Positions 27,665 through 37,140 of a DNA stretch of 64,000 nt are shown piece after piece. Under the pieces are notes generated by a model. That model saw only the letters and a list, made by a program, of their open reading frames with translations. It did no database searches and was not told where the DNA came from. The position numbers were made by a program, and so were the translations under genes. Numbering within the stretch: the first letter of the stretch is position 1; every line of letters starts with the position of its first letter. The DNA lies in contig NZ_CP087132.1 of NCBI RefSeq assembly GCF_020911885.1, positions 1,550,001-1,614,000 of the forward strand. Direction: 5' to 3'. This DNA is from Flavobacterium acetivorans. Its GTDB lineage: Bacteria > Bacteroidota > Bacteroidia > Flavobacteriales > Flavobacteriaceae.

Positions 27665-29110
27665 TTAATTCATTTCACTCAGTCCAACCGCTTCGCCTTT
27701 CAAAGTTCCGCTGGTGCAAGAGGTAATTTTTACATTGACAAATTGGCCAATTTTATAGTTTTCTTTTGGGAAAACAACTGTGATACTTTGTGAGTTTCTG
27801 CCGGAGAATTCTTCGGTTGATTTTTTAGAAACTTTTTCGACTAAAACTTCAACTGTTTGTCCTATGAATTCTTCAGAGCGCAACCAAGCGTGCTTTTGTT
27901 GCAAGTCGACAATTTCCTGTAATCTTCTGGCTTTGGTTTCTTCAGTTACGTCATCTTCCATTTTTCTTCCTGCCAAAGTTCCCGGACGTTCCGAGTACGA
28001 ATACATATAACCAAAATTATATTTTACATATTCCATCAAACTCAAGGTGTCTTGATGATCTTCCTCTGTTTCTGTTGGGAATCCCGCAATCATATCTTGC
28101 GAAATAGAACAGTTTGGAATGATTGTTCTGATTTTGTCAATCAAAGTCATGTATTGTTCTCGAGTGTGCAAACGATTCATTTCCTTCAAAATTCGATTGC
28201 TTCCTGATTGAACCGGTAAGTGAATGTGTTTGCAAATATTCGGATGTTTTGCAATGACATGCAAAATACTTTCGTGCATGTCCTGTGGATTGGAGGTTGA
28301 AAAACGAATGCGCATTTTAGGAAAACCTGTCGCTACCATTTCCAGTAATTGGTCAAAATCCACTGCGGTTGCTTTTTGCATCTCAGAAGCATTTTCGAAA
28401 TCTTTTTTCAATCCGCCACCATACCATAAATAACTGTCTACATTTTGGCCTAAAAGTGTAATTTCTTTAAATCCTTTATCCCATAAATCCTGAATTTCTT
28501 TCATGATGCTTTGTGGTTCACGGCTGCGTTCGCGTCCGCGGGTGAAAGGTACTACACAAAAGGTACACATATTATCGCAACCACGGGTGATGGAAACTAA
28601 GGCAGTAATGCCGTTGCTCATCAATCGCACTGGTGAAATATCGCCATAAGTTTCGTCTTTGGACAAAATCACGTTAATAGCGTCTCGTCCTTCTTCAACT
28701 TCTGCTAATAAATTAGGAAGGTCTTTATAGGCATCCGGACCTACAACAAGATCCACAATTTTTTCTTCTTCTAGGAATTGGCTTTTCAAACGTTCGGCCA
28801 TACAGCCCAAAACCCCTACTTTCATTTTTGGGTTAATTCGTTTTACGGCATTGTATTTTTCTAAACGCTTGCGAATCGTTTGTTCTGCTTTGTCTCTAAT
28901 GGAACAGGTATTTACCAAAACCAAATCAGCTTCTTCTAGAACTTGGGTGGTATTGTATCCTCCATCAGATAATATAGAGGCCACTATTTCGCTGTCTGAA
29001 AAATTCATTGCGCAGCCGTAACTTTCTATGAATAGTTTTTTGGTGTTTTGCGGTTTTTGTTCTAAGACAATAGTTCCTCCTTGTTTGCTTTCTTCAATAA
29101 TCTTTTCCAT
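27665..29110 (-). CDS. miaB: tRNA-2-methylthio-N6-isopentenyladenosine methylthiotransferase MiaB
   Basis: MiaB is a radical-SAM enzyme that adds the methylthio group at A37 of tRNAs reading UNN codons. The 481 residues show the N-terminal [4Fe-4S] domain (Cys33 in ESYGCAMN, Cys in VNTCSIRDKAE, Cys in GVLGCMAERL), the radical-SAM CxxxCxxC (ITRGCDNMCTFCVVPFTRG) and a C-terminal TRAM domain. ATG 29110 (MEKIIEESKQGG) is preferred; an upstream reading to 29197 has no family match. It heads the minus-strand run toward lptE and secG. Confidence 0.96.
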   Translation of the reverse strand: MEKIIEESKQGGTIVLEQKPQNTKKLFIESYGCAMNFSDSEIVASILSDGGYNTTQVLEEADLVLVNTCSIRDKAEQTIRKRLEKYNAVKRINPKMKVGVLGCMAERLKSQFLEEEKIVDLVVGPDAYKDLPNLLAEVEEGRDAINVILSKDETYGDISPVRLMSNGITALVSITRGCDNMCTFCVVPFTRGRERSREPQSIMKEIQDLWDKGFKEITLLGQNVDSYLWYGGGLKKDFENASEMQKATAVDFDQLLEMVATGFPKMRIRFSTSNPQDMHESILHVIAKHPNICKHIHLPVQSGSNRILKEMNRLHTREQYMTLIDKIRTIIPNCSISQDMIAGFPTETEEDHQDTLSLMEYVKYNFGYMYSYSERPGTLAGRKMEDDVTEETKARRLQEIVDLQQKHAWLRSEEFIGQTVEVLVEKVSKKSTEEFSGRNSQSITVVFPKENYKIGQFVNVKITSCTSGTLKGEAVGLSEMN

Positions 29111-29417
29111 AATCACTTTTAAAGTGTCTTTTAATAAGGCGGTAAAGATACGATTATTTGAATAAATCTGACAAGATGTCAGATGAAGAATTAACATTGT
29201 TTTTTGTTTTTAAAGTAATGAGTGTTCCTTTGTTTTTTCAGAAAAATACATTTTGTAGAAGTTTGTAAGGATAGATTTCTAAACTAGTAGTTGTTGAAAA
29301 AAGCGGGTTTTTAGCACTTATTTTTATTTGCCTTTGATTGACGTGATTTTTAAAAATCATTTCAAAATATCTGTCATTTAAAAAAAATAGATACTTTTGT
29401 CCTAGAAAAATAGAGCA
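29111..29417. other. Divergent intergenic region between miaB and topA
   Basis: About 307 bases, AT-rich and non-coding. It holds leaders of both divergent genes and a candidate topA -7 box at 29392-29399. I see no RNA gene or larger repeat. Confidence 0.5.
29392..29399 (+). promoter_or_regulatory. Candidate -7 box of topA
   Basis: TACTTTTG matches TAnnTTTG, 18 bases before the topA ATG. No -33 TTG at normal spacing was found. Confidence 0.4.
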
Positions 29418-31949
29418 ATGGCAAAGAATTTAGTGATAGTTGAGTCACCTGCAAAGGCGAAAACAATAGAGAAATTTCTGGGGAGTGATTTTCAAGTAGA
29501 GTCAAGTTATGGGCATATTGCCGACTTGCCTTCCAAAGAAATTGGGGTAGATGTAGAGCATGGTTTTAAGCCTAAATATGAAGTTTCTGCTGATAAAAAA
29601 GCATTGGTTTCCAAACTAAAGACTTTAGCTAAGAATGCCGAAATGGTTTGGTTAGCAAGTGATGAGGATCGCGAGGGAGAAGCTATTTCTTGGCATCTTG
29701 CCGAAGAATTAAAATTAGATAAAAAGAAAACAAAAAGAATCGTTTTTCACGAAATCACCAAAACGGCGATTTTGAAAGCTATCGATAATCCGCGTGAAAT
29801 TGATTACAATTTGGTCAACGCACAACAAGCGCGAAGAGTTCTGGATCGATTAGTTGGTTACGAATTGTCTCCGGTTTTGTGGAGAAAAATCAAAGGCGGA
29901 CTTTCTGCCGGTCGCGTGCAATCGGTTTCCGTTCGTTTGATTGTCGAAAGAGAACGCGAAATCCAGAATTTCAAAGCAGTGGCAACTTATTCTGTTGTGG
30001 CAGAATTCACTAACGAAGCCGGAAAATCATTCAAGGCAAAACTGCCTAAAAATTTCAATACAAAAAAAGAAGCCGAAGATTTTTTGAATAAAAATATTGG
30101 TTCTACTTATAAGGTAGCGGATTTAGAAACGAAACCTACTAAAAAATCACCAACAGGACCTTTTACCACTTCGACCTTACAACAAGAGGCGGCGAGAAAA
30201 TTGTATTTGCCTGTTGGAATCACGATGCAACTCGCACAACGTTTATACGAGGCCGGACTTATAACTTATATGAGAACGGACAGCGTGAACTTATCTAAAG
30301 AGGCGATGGAAGCTGCCGAAGCCGAAATTATCAAATCCTATGGTAAGGAATTCTCGAAACCTCGAACTTTTACCAATAAAAGCAAAGGTGCCCAGGAAGC
30401 GCACGAGGCGATCCGTCCTACGGATATGTCGCGTCATACGGTGAATATTGACAGAGATCAAGCGCGTTTGTACGATTTGATTTGGAAAAGAACTTTAGCT
30501 TCGCAAATGAGCGACGCGCAATTGGAACGTACGAACGTGAAAATTGAAGCGAACAATCACGGTGAAATTTTTACCGCTTCCGGCGAGGTATTGCTTTTTG
30601 AAGGTTTTTTGAAAGTGTATTTGGAAGGTCATGATGATGACGAAGAAGAGCAAGAGGGGATGTTGCCGGCGATGAAAGTCAGCGAAAAATTACAAAATAA
30701 TTACATCACGGCTACCGAAAGATATTCTCGAGCTGCCGCAAGATATACCGAAGCTTCTTTGGTGAAAAAATTGGAAGAACTCGGTATCGGCCGTCCTTCT
30801 ACTTATGCGCCAACGATTTCTACAATCATCAACAGAAATTATGTGGAGAAAGGAAATCTTGACGGTCAAGAACGTAATTATACACAACTGACTTTACAAT
30901 CTGGAAAAGTAGGAGAGAAGCTGTTGAAAGAAAATACAGGTTCGGATAAAGGGAAATTAGTTCCAACAGATATCGGTACCATTGTTACCGATTTCTTGGT
31001 GAAGAATTTCGGAAACATATTAGATTATAATTTCACTGCAAAAGTGGAGCATGATTTTGACGAAATAGCCGAAGGAAATATCGAATGGGCAAAAATGATG
31101 CAGGAATTCTACGATCAGTTTCATCCAACGGTGAAAGATGTCGAAGCGAATGCTGAAAGAGAAAGCGGAGAACGTATTTTAGGTACAGATCCTAAAACAG
31201 GCAAACCGGTTTCGGTTCGTTTAGGTAAGTTTGGTCCAATGGCTCAAATTGGAGCTGCGGATGATGAGGATAAGAAATTCGCCAGTTTAATGGCGGATCA
31301 AAATATTGGGAATATTACTTTGGAGGAAACCCTAAATTTATTTTTGTTGCCCAAAAATCTTGGAAATTATAAAGACGAAGAAGTGGAAGTGAGTAATGGA
31401 CGTTTTGGTCCTTACATTCGCCACGGAGCGGCTTTTGTTTCTTTGCCAAAAGGCGAGAATCCGCTGGATGTAGATTTTGAAAGAGCAAAGGAATTAATTG
31501 ATGAAAAAGCATTGGCTGATGCGCCAATTGCGGTTTATAAAGGAGAAGGAGTGCAAAAAGGCGTTGGCCGTTTTGGGCCTTTTATTAAATGGAACGGAAT
31601 ATTCATCAATGTAAGTAAGAAGTACGATTTTGATAATTTGTCCCAATCGGATATTGAAGCATTGATAGAGGATAAACTGCAGAAAAATATTGATAAGGTT
31701 TTGCATAACTGGGAAGAAGAAGGAATCTTGGTTGAAAAGGCGCGTTGGGGACGTTCGGTTATTACCAAAGGTAAAATCAAAATTGAGTTGAGTAAAGATG
31801 TAGATGCTACAAAATTGACCTTGGCTGAAGTTCAAGAAATGATAGCCAAGAAAACCCCTGCAAAGAAAGTGGCTGCCAAAAAAGCTCCGGCAAAGAAAGC
31901 AGCTGATAAAAAACCGGTAGCAAAAAAAACCGTAGCTAAAAAGAAATAA
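29418..31949 (+). CDS. topA: DNA topoisomerase I
   Basis: The type IA enzyme that relaxes negative supercoils. The 843 residues show the Toprim domain (IVESPAKAKTIEKFLG, ASDEDREGEAISWH), the catalytic tyrosine Tyr284 in TYMRTDSVNLS, and the SAGRVQSVSVRLIVERE motif. The C-terminus has Toprim C-terminal repeats (GRFGPYIRHG, GRFGPFIKWNG) instead of Cys4 zinc ribbons, and then a lysine/alanine-rich tail of about 30 residues resembling histone H1 (KKTPAKKVAAKKAPAKK). The arginase-like gene starts 2 bases after the stop, so the two are probably co-transcribed. Confidence 0.97.
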   Translation: MAKNLVIVESPAKAKTIEKFLGSDFQVESSYGHIADLPSKEIGVDVEHGFKPKYEVSADKKALVSKLKTLAKNAEMVWLASDEDREGEAISWHLAEELKLDKKKTKRIVFHEITKTAILKAIDNPREIDYNLVNAQQARRVLDRLVGYELSPVLWRKIKGGLSAGRVQSVSVRLIVEREREIQNFKAVATYSVVAEFTNEAGKSFKAKLPKNFNTKKEAEDFLNKNIGSTYKVADLETKPTKKSPTGPFTTSTLQQEAARKLYLPVGITMQLAQRLYEAGLITYMRTDSVNLSKEAMEAAEAEIIKSYGKEFSKPRTFTNKSKGAQEAHEAIRPTDMSRHTVNIDRDQARLYDLIWKRTLASQMSDAQLERTNVKIEANNHGEIFTASGEVLLFEGFLKVYLEGHDDDEEEQEGMLPAMKVSEKLQNNYITATERYSRAAARYTEASLVKKLEELGIGRPSTYAPTISTIINRNYVEKGNLDGQERNYTQLTLQSGKVGEKLLKENTGSDKGKLVPTDIGTIVTDFLVKNFGNILDYNFTAKVEHDFDEIAEGNIEWAKMMQEFYDQFHPTVKDVEANAERESGERILGTDPKTGKPVSVRLGKFGPMAQIGAADDEDKKFASLMADQNIGNITLEETLNLFLLPKNLGNYKDEEVEVSNGRFGPYIRHGAAFVSLPKGENPLDVDFERAKELIDEKALADAPIAVYKGEGVQKGVGRFGPFIKWNGIFINVSKKYDFDNLSQSDIEALIEDKLQKNIDKVLHNWEEEGILVEKARWGRSVITKGKIKIELSKDVDATKLTLAEVQEMIAKKTPAKKVAAKKAPAKKAADKKPVAKKTVAKKK

Positions 31950-31951
31950 AA

Positions 31952-33103
31952 ATGGAATTTGATTTTCTGCAACCTGTAAATGATAAAATCCTTAAATTAG
32001 TACAGGGGTTCACTTCCCAGCAATTGGGTAGTAAAATAGTTTTTCATACGAAAGATCAATTTCCGGATTTAAATAAAATTAATATTGCAATAATTGGTGT
32101 TCTAGAAAATAGAGGAAGCGATAATGTTGATTCTGTGGTTGATTTATCGGCTATTCGTACAGAGTTTTACAGTATGTTTCCCGGTAATTGGGATGCTTCT
32201 GTAGCTGATTTAGGGGATATTTTAGCTGGGAATTCGGCAACGGATACTTATTTTGCTTTGCGCAAAGTGGTATCGAGTTTGATTAAAAATAAAATTATTC
32301 CTATCGTGATAGGAGGTTCTCAAGATTTGACTTATGCCTTGTATAGGGCTTATGATGAACTGGAACAAATGGTGAATTTGGTGTCTATAGACAGTAAATT
32401 TGATTTTGGGAAAGAAAATGAGAATGTTTTGGCTTCCTCTTTTTTGACTAAAATCATTATAGATGAGCCTAATAATCTTTTTAATTATTCTAATATCGGT
32501 TACCAAACCTATTATAATTCGCAAGAAGAAATTGATCTGATTGAAAAATTATTTTTTGATGCTTACAGGCTGGGTGAAGTTTCTAACAATATCGCTATAG
32601 CAGAGCCTGTTTTTAGGGATGCTGATATTGTGAGTTTGGATTTAAATTCGATAAAATCTTCAGATTCTGGGAATTTCGTGAAATTTATGCCAAATGGTTT
32701 TAACGGAAAAGAGATTTGTTCTTTGTCCAGATATGCCGGAATTAGTGATAAAGTCTCGCTTTTTGGAATATTTAATCACAATAACTCAGCTCAGGAATCC
32801 GTTTTGGTAGCTCAGATTATTTGGTATTTTATTGAAGGTTTTCATTATCGTTCTTACGAGTATCCTTTTGGGAGTAGAGAAAATTACATCAAATATATTG
32901 TTCCAATAGAAGAAGAATTACTTGTTTTCTATAAGAGCGATAAAACTGACAGATGGTGGATTGAGATTCCTTTTGTTTCTAATGGGAATAATAAGTTAAA
33001 AAGAAATACGTTATTACCATGTTCTTACGAAGAGTATTTAGCGGCTTGTAATCAAGAAATACCCGAAAGATGGTGGAAAGCTCAACGTAAGAATGTTCTT
33101 TGA
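31952..33103 (+). CDS. Arginase-fold (formimidoylglutamase-like) protein with lost metal ligands
   Basis: A 383-residue protein of the arginase/ureohydrolase superfamily. The fold motifs are present but degenerate: GGSQD at 121-125 (usually GG[D/N]H, His replaced by Gln124), IDSKFD at 146-151 (usually DAHxD, His replaced by Lys149) and SLDLN at 228-232 (usually SxDxD, Asp replaced by Asn232). Three of six manganese ligands are therefore gone, so ureohydrolase activity is unlikely. The C-terminal ~90 residues (YIKYIVPIEEELLVFYKSD, RWWIEIPF) extend beyond the fold. It sits between topA and gldK; a structural or regulatory role with the gliding/T9SS genes is inferred from position only. Confidence 0.82.
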   Translation: MEFDFLQPVNDKILKLVQGFTSQQLGSKIVFHTKDQFPDLNKINIAIIGVLENRGSDNVDSVVDLSAIRTEFYSMFPGNWDASVADLGDILAGNSATDTYFALRKVVSSLIKNKIIPIVIGGSQDLTYALYRAYDELEQMVNLVSIDSKFDFGKENENVLASSFLTKIIIDEPNNLFNYSNIGYQTYYNSQEEIDLIEKLFFDAYRLGEVSNNIAIAEPVFRDADIVSLDLNSIKSSDSGNFVKFMPNGFNGKEICSLSRYAGISDKVSLFGIFNHNNSAQESVLVAQIIWYFIEGFHYRSYEYPFGSRENYIKYIVPIEEELLVFYKSDKTDRWWIEIPFVSNGNNKLKRNTLLPCSYEEYLAACNQEIPERWWKAQRKNVL

Positions 33104-33279
33104 TTTTTTTATTTAAAAATTGTTGTTAATAACAGAAGTTTGGGGTAAAATCTTATATCTGCTGATTTTATGTAAGTTAAGTTTTATTTGTTTTTACGAA
33201 AAGGCTTAGCGGATTGTATTTAATCGATTGTTTTTGTTGTTTTGTCGATAAAATATTTTTTTCATAATTTAATTAACTT

Positions 33280-33287
33280 TAATTTTG
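33280..33287 (+). promoter_or_regulatory. Candidate -7 box upstream of gldK
   Basis: TAATTTTG matches TAnnTTTG about 100 bases before the gldK start, in a 284-base AT-rich leader that holds no other gene. Confidence 0.35.
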
Positions 33288-33387
33288 AATCGTGAACATG
33301 TTTTAAGGAAAAAAAATATTGTTTTATTAATAAATAATAAATAGGTTTACACACTTAAAAATAATGAATATAATAACCCGAATTTAT

Positions 33388-34791
33388 ATGAAGAAGTTCA
33401 TTGCATTTATAGCAATTGTGACGCTATTAATTAGCTGTGGTAAGTCAAGTGATAAAGGCGAACTAGTTGGTGTCAAGGGAGGAAAATGGCATCCAGAGAA
33501 GCCTTATGGCATGGCTTTGATACCAGGAGGAGCTTATATTATGGGTAAATCTGATGGCGATTTGGCTGATATTCAGGATGCACCTACTAAAACAGTTACT
33601 GTTAGGTCGTTCTATATGGATGAAACGGAGATCACAAATAGTGAGTACCGTCAATTTGTGGAATGGGTTAAGGATTCTACTATGAGAGTTCGTTTAGCTA
33701 TTCTTGCGGACATGAGTGGGATTAAGGCAGGAGATGTAAAAGGAAAAGGGAAAAATGCAGGTAGCATTGGAGATTTTGCTTTTAATGATTCTGATCCGGA
33801 AAAAATGACTGCTTACGATAAGTACATGTACGATAACTACTATAGCGTAGGTACGGATGATGATCAGTATGCCGGAAGAAAGCTAAATAAAAAGGTAAAG
33901 TTGATTAAAGATCCGAAATTATATCCAGACGAATATTATGTTGAGGTTATGGATTCGATGTACTTGCCTATAGAAGCTTCTTATAATGGTTTGAGAACTA
34001 TTGATGTGAATAAATTGAAATTCCGTTATTCATGGATGGATATTCAAGGGGCAGCAAAAGCAAAAGTGGGTAATAGAAAAAATTTCATTAAAACAGAAGA
34101 AATTAAGGTTTATCCTGATACTACAGTTTGGATTAAAGATTTTGCTTATTCTTATAATGAGCCAATGCACAATGATTATTTTTGGCATAAAGCATACGGT
34201 GATTATCCAGTAGTTGGGGTGAAGTGGACTCAAGCCAAAGCTTTTTGTGCTTGGAGAACGCTAAATAAAAACAGCTATATTAAATCTAAGAAAAAAGGCC
34301 GTGATTTGATTAATAGTTTTAGATTGCCTACGGAGGCGGAATGGGAATATGCCGCCAGAGGTGGCCTTCAATCTGCAACCTATCCTTGGGGAGGTCCTTA
34401 TACTAAAAATGACAGAGGTTGCTTCTTAGCAAACTTCAAACCAAATAGAGGAGACTATGCTGCTGACGAAGCTTTATATACCGTAGAGGCTAAGTCCTAT
34501 GAGCCTAATGGTTATAATTTGTATAACATGGCAGGAAATGTTTCAGAATGGACAGATTCAGCTTATGATCCAAATGCTTATGAATATGTTTCATCAATGA
34601 ATCCAAATGTATTGGATGCTTCTAATAAACGCAAAGTAGTTCGTGGAGGATCTTGGAAAGACGTAGCATACTTTTTACAAGTAAGTACTAGAGATTTTGA
34701 ATATGCTGATTCTGCAAGAAGTTTTATAGGATTCAGAACCGTTCAAGACTATATGGGATTACAAACAACCGGAAACGGAAAAAGAAAATAA
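33388..34791 (+). CDS. gldK: Gliding motility/T9SS lipoprotein GldK
   Basis: GldK is an outer-membrane-associated lipoprotein that forms, with GldN, the periplasmic ring of the type IX secretion system. The 467 residues have a lipobox (LLISC, Cys17) and an FGE/SUMF1-like fold (MALIPGGAYIMGKSDGD, FRLPTEAEWEYAARGG, YNMAGNVSEW, VVRGGSW). The FGE catalytic cysteines are absent: the positions correspond to Asp and Leu in RGGSWKDVAYFL, so it is structural. ATG 33388 precedes the lipoprotein signal; an 8-residue extension is less likely. It is first in gldKLMN. Confidence 0.96.
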   Translation: MKKFIAFIAIVTLLISCGKSSDKGELVGVKGGKWHPEKPYGMALIPGGAYIMGKSDGDLADIQDAPTKTVTVRSFYMDETEITNSEYRQFVEWVKDSTMRVRLAILADMSGIKAGDVKGKGKNAGSIGDFAFNDSDPEKMTAYDKYMYDNYYSVGTDDDQYAGRKLNKKVKLIKDPKLYPDEYYVEVMDSMYLPIEASYNGLRTIDVNKLKFRYSWMDIQGAAKAKVGNRKNFIKTEEIKVYPDTTVWIKDFAYSYNEPMHNDYFWHKAYGDYPVVGVKWTQAKAFCAWRTLNKNSYIKSKKKGRDLINSFRLPTEAEWEYAARGGLQSATYPWGGPYTKNDRGCFLANFKPNRGDYAADEALYTVEAKSYEPNGYNLYNMAGNVSEWTDSAYDPNAYEYVSSMNPNVLDASNKRKVVRGGSWKDVAYFLQVSTRDFEYADSARSFIGFRTVQDYMGLQTTGNGKRK

Positions 34792-34850
34792 AAATTAAAA
34801 TCAGAACCTACTAAATTAATCTACAATAAACTTAAAAAAAATTAAAAATT

Positions 34851-35501
34851 ATGGCAATATTGGGTAAAAAAGCAATGAATTTCTGTTATGGAATGGGTGC
34901 TGCAGTTGTAATCATCGGAGCTTTATTCAAAATAACGCATATTGAATTCGGTTTTATTACGGGAAATTTAATGTTGACTATTGGGCTTGTTGTTGAAGCC
35001 GCTATTTTTGCACTTTCTGCATTTGAACCTGTTGATGAAGAGTTAGACTGGACTCTGGTTTATCCTGAATTAGCAAACGGTACTCCGGCAGCAGCAAGAA
35101 AGGCAAAAGTTGAAACTCCTTCTGATGCTCAAGGTTTATTGTCTCAAAAGTTAGATGCTATGTTGAAAGATGCTAAAATTGATGGTGAATTGATGTCAAG
35201 TTTAGGGAATAGTATTAAGAATTTCGAATCTGCTGCAAAAGGAATTGCGCCAACTGTTGATTCAATTGCTTCTACAAAAAAATACAGTGAAGAGTTGACT
35301 TTGGCAGCTGCACAAATGGAGTCTTTGAATAGCTTGTATAAAGTACAATTGCAAAGTGCTTCAAGAAATGCTCAAATTAATGAAGAAGTTGCTGAAAATA
35401 ATTTAAAATTAAAAGAGCAAATGCAGTCATTGACTACAAATTTGTCTTCTTTGAACAATGTTTATGGTGGAATGCTTTCTGCAATGAGTAATAAGGGATA
35501 A
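34851..35501 (+). CDS. gldL: T9SS inner-membrane motor protein GldL
   Basis: GldL is the proton-channel partner of GldM in the T9SS/gliding motor. The 216-residue protein has two N-terminal membrane helices (NFCYGMGAAVVIIGALFKI and GNLMLTIGLVVEAAIFALSAF), including the Glu in the second helix thought to take part in proton flow, then a cytoplasmic coiled-coil-prone tail (about 90-216). It lies 59 bases after gldK and 48 before gldM. Confidence 0.96.
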   Translation: MAILGKKAMNFCYGMGAAVVIIGALFKITHIEFGFITGNLMLTIGLVVEAAIFALSAFEPVDEELDWTLVYPELANGTPAAARKAKVETPSDAQGLLSQKLDAMLKDAKIDGELMSSLGNSIKNFESAAKGIAPTVDSIASTKKYSEELTLAAAQMESLNSLYKVQLQSASRNAQINEEVAENNLKLKEQMQSLTTNLSSLNNVYGGMLSAMSNKG

Positions 35502-35549
35502 TTAGTTTCGAACTATTAAAAAACAACAACTAATTAATTATTAGAAAAT

Positions 35550-37091
35550 ATGGCAGGAGGAAAATTAACCCCTAGACAGAAGATGATAAATCTGATGTAT
35601 TTGATTTTTATCGCAATGTTAGCTTTAAATATGTCCAAAGAAGTTTTATCTGCTTTTGGTTTAATGAATGAAAAATTTGAAGGAGCAAACTCCTCAGCAC
35701 AGTCATCTAACATGCAAATGTTAGCTGGTTTAGATGCTAAAGCTTCTGAAGCTGGAGGTGAATTTACGGAAGCCGCGGTTACTGCTCACAAAGTGGAAGC
35801 AATCACTAAAAACTTTTATGATTATATTGGAAACATAAAATCAGAAGTTTTAGTAGGCACAGAAGCTGATCCTGAAACGGGTAAATTACCCTATGAGGAA
35901 ATGGATAAAGGGGATAATATAGATCAATTATGGTTCGGGCCTGGAGGTTATTCTGCAAAAGGGAAAGAAGTTGTTGCTACAATTGAAAAATACAAGTCAG
36001 ATATGGAATCTGCCCTAGGCAGTAATACCAAATTAAAACCAATTCTTTCAGAAGTAAATAGTAAATTTAATTTAGATAAGGTTAAAAATAAAGATGGCAT
36101 TGCTATTGATTATTTAGATTATCATTTTAAAGGTTTTCCTGCAGTAGCTTCCTTGGCAAAACTTTCTGCTTGGCAGAATGATGTGAAGAAAGTTGAAACC
36201 GATGTTTATAATACATTGTTGGGAAAAGCGGCTGTAGCAGCTGCATCATATAGTAATTATCAGGCGATTGTTGTGCTTGATAAGAGTGCTTATTTTCAAG
36301 GAGAAAAAGTAACAGGAAAAGTGGTATTGGGAAGATATGACGAGAATACTAAACCAACTTCTTTTTCAGGTCCTGGAAAAATTGTAAACGGCCAGGCTGT
36401 TATAGCCATGACTGCCGGAAATGTAGGTGAGCAAACAATAAATGGTCAATTTACTTTCTTAGAAGACGGTAAAAATATACCTCTTAAGTTCAAAGGGAAT
36501 TATGTTGTAGTACCAAGACCTAATGCAGCTACAATATCTGCTGATAAAATGAATGTGGTTTATAGAGGTGTTGTGAATCCTATGACTATATCTTTTGCAG
36601 GTGTATCTGCTGATAAAGTGGTGGCTTCTGCTCCAGGTCTTACTTCAGCAGGTGGAGGAAAATATAAAATGAGTCCAGGCTCAGGAAATGAAGTGGTAAT
36701 TAATGTTACTGCGGTTCTTAATGATGGTTCAAAAGTTTCTGATAAAAAAGTATTTAGAATCAAAGGGATTCCAGGTCCAACAGGAACAATTAGAGGAGAA
36801 TCAGGTATTGTAAAAGGGCCTAAATCTAATTTAGAGATTGCTACCATTGGTGCTAAATTAGAAGATTTCGACTTCGAAGTAGGATTGGATGTGGTTGGTT
36901 TCAATTTGAAAGTTAGTGGTCAACCTACTGTGGTTGTTCAAGGAAATAGGTTAAATGCACAATGCAAAGCAGTTATTTCTAAGGCTGGTAGAGGAGATCA
37001 AGTGAGTATTTCTGAGATCAAAACAAAGCTAGTTGGGGCGGGTAGCTATTTATTGCCAAGAACAGCTCCAGTTATTTTTGAAATACAATAA
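35550..37091 (+). CDS. gldM: T9SS motor/periplasmic shaft protein GldM
   Basis: GldM spans the periplasm, with one inner-membrane helix at the N-terminus (MINLMYLIFIAMLALNM, about 12-28) packed against GldL and four periplasmic domains (D1-D4) reaching the GldK/N ring. The 513 residues match the family length. The start MAGGKLTPRQKM is characteristic. The leader contains AACAACAACTAA rather than a Shine-Dalgarno sequence. Confidence 0.96.
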   Translation: MAGGKLTPRQKMINLMYLIFIAMLALNMSKEVLSAFGLMNEKFEGANSSAQSSNMQMLAGLDAKASEAGGEFTEAAVTAHKVEAITKNFYDYIGNIKSEVLVGTEADPETGKLPYEEMDKGDNIDQLWFGPGGYSAKGKEVVATIEKYKSDMESALGSNTKLKPILSEVNSKFNLDKVKNKDGIAIDYLDYHFKGFPAVASLAKLSAWQNDVKKVETDVYNTLLGKAAVAAASYSNYQAIVVLDKSAYFQGEKVTGKVVLGRYDENTKPTSFSGPGKIVNGQAVIAMTAGNVGEQTINGQFTFLEDGKNIPLKFKGNYVVVPRPNAATISADKMNVVYRGVVNPMTISFAGVSADKVVASAPGLTSAGGGKYKMSPGSGNEVVINVTAVLNDGSKVSDKKVFRIKGIPGPTGTIRGESGIVKGPKSNLEIATIGAKLEDFDFEVGLDVVGFNLKVSGQPTVVVQGNRLNAQCKAVISKAGRGDQVSISEIKTKLVGAGSYLLPRTAPVIFEIQ

Positions 37092-37140
37092 TAAATAATT
37101 TGTCTGAAAAACATTTTCAATATCTTATAATCATAACAAG

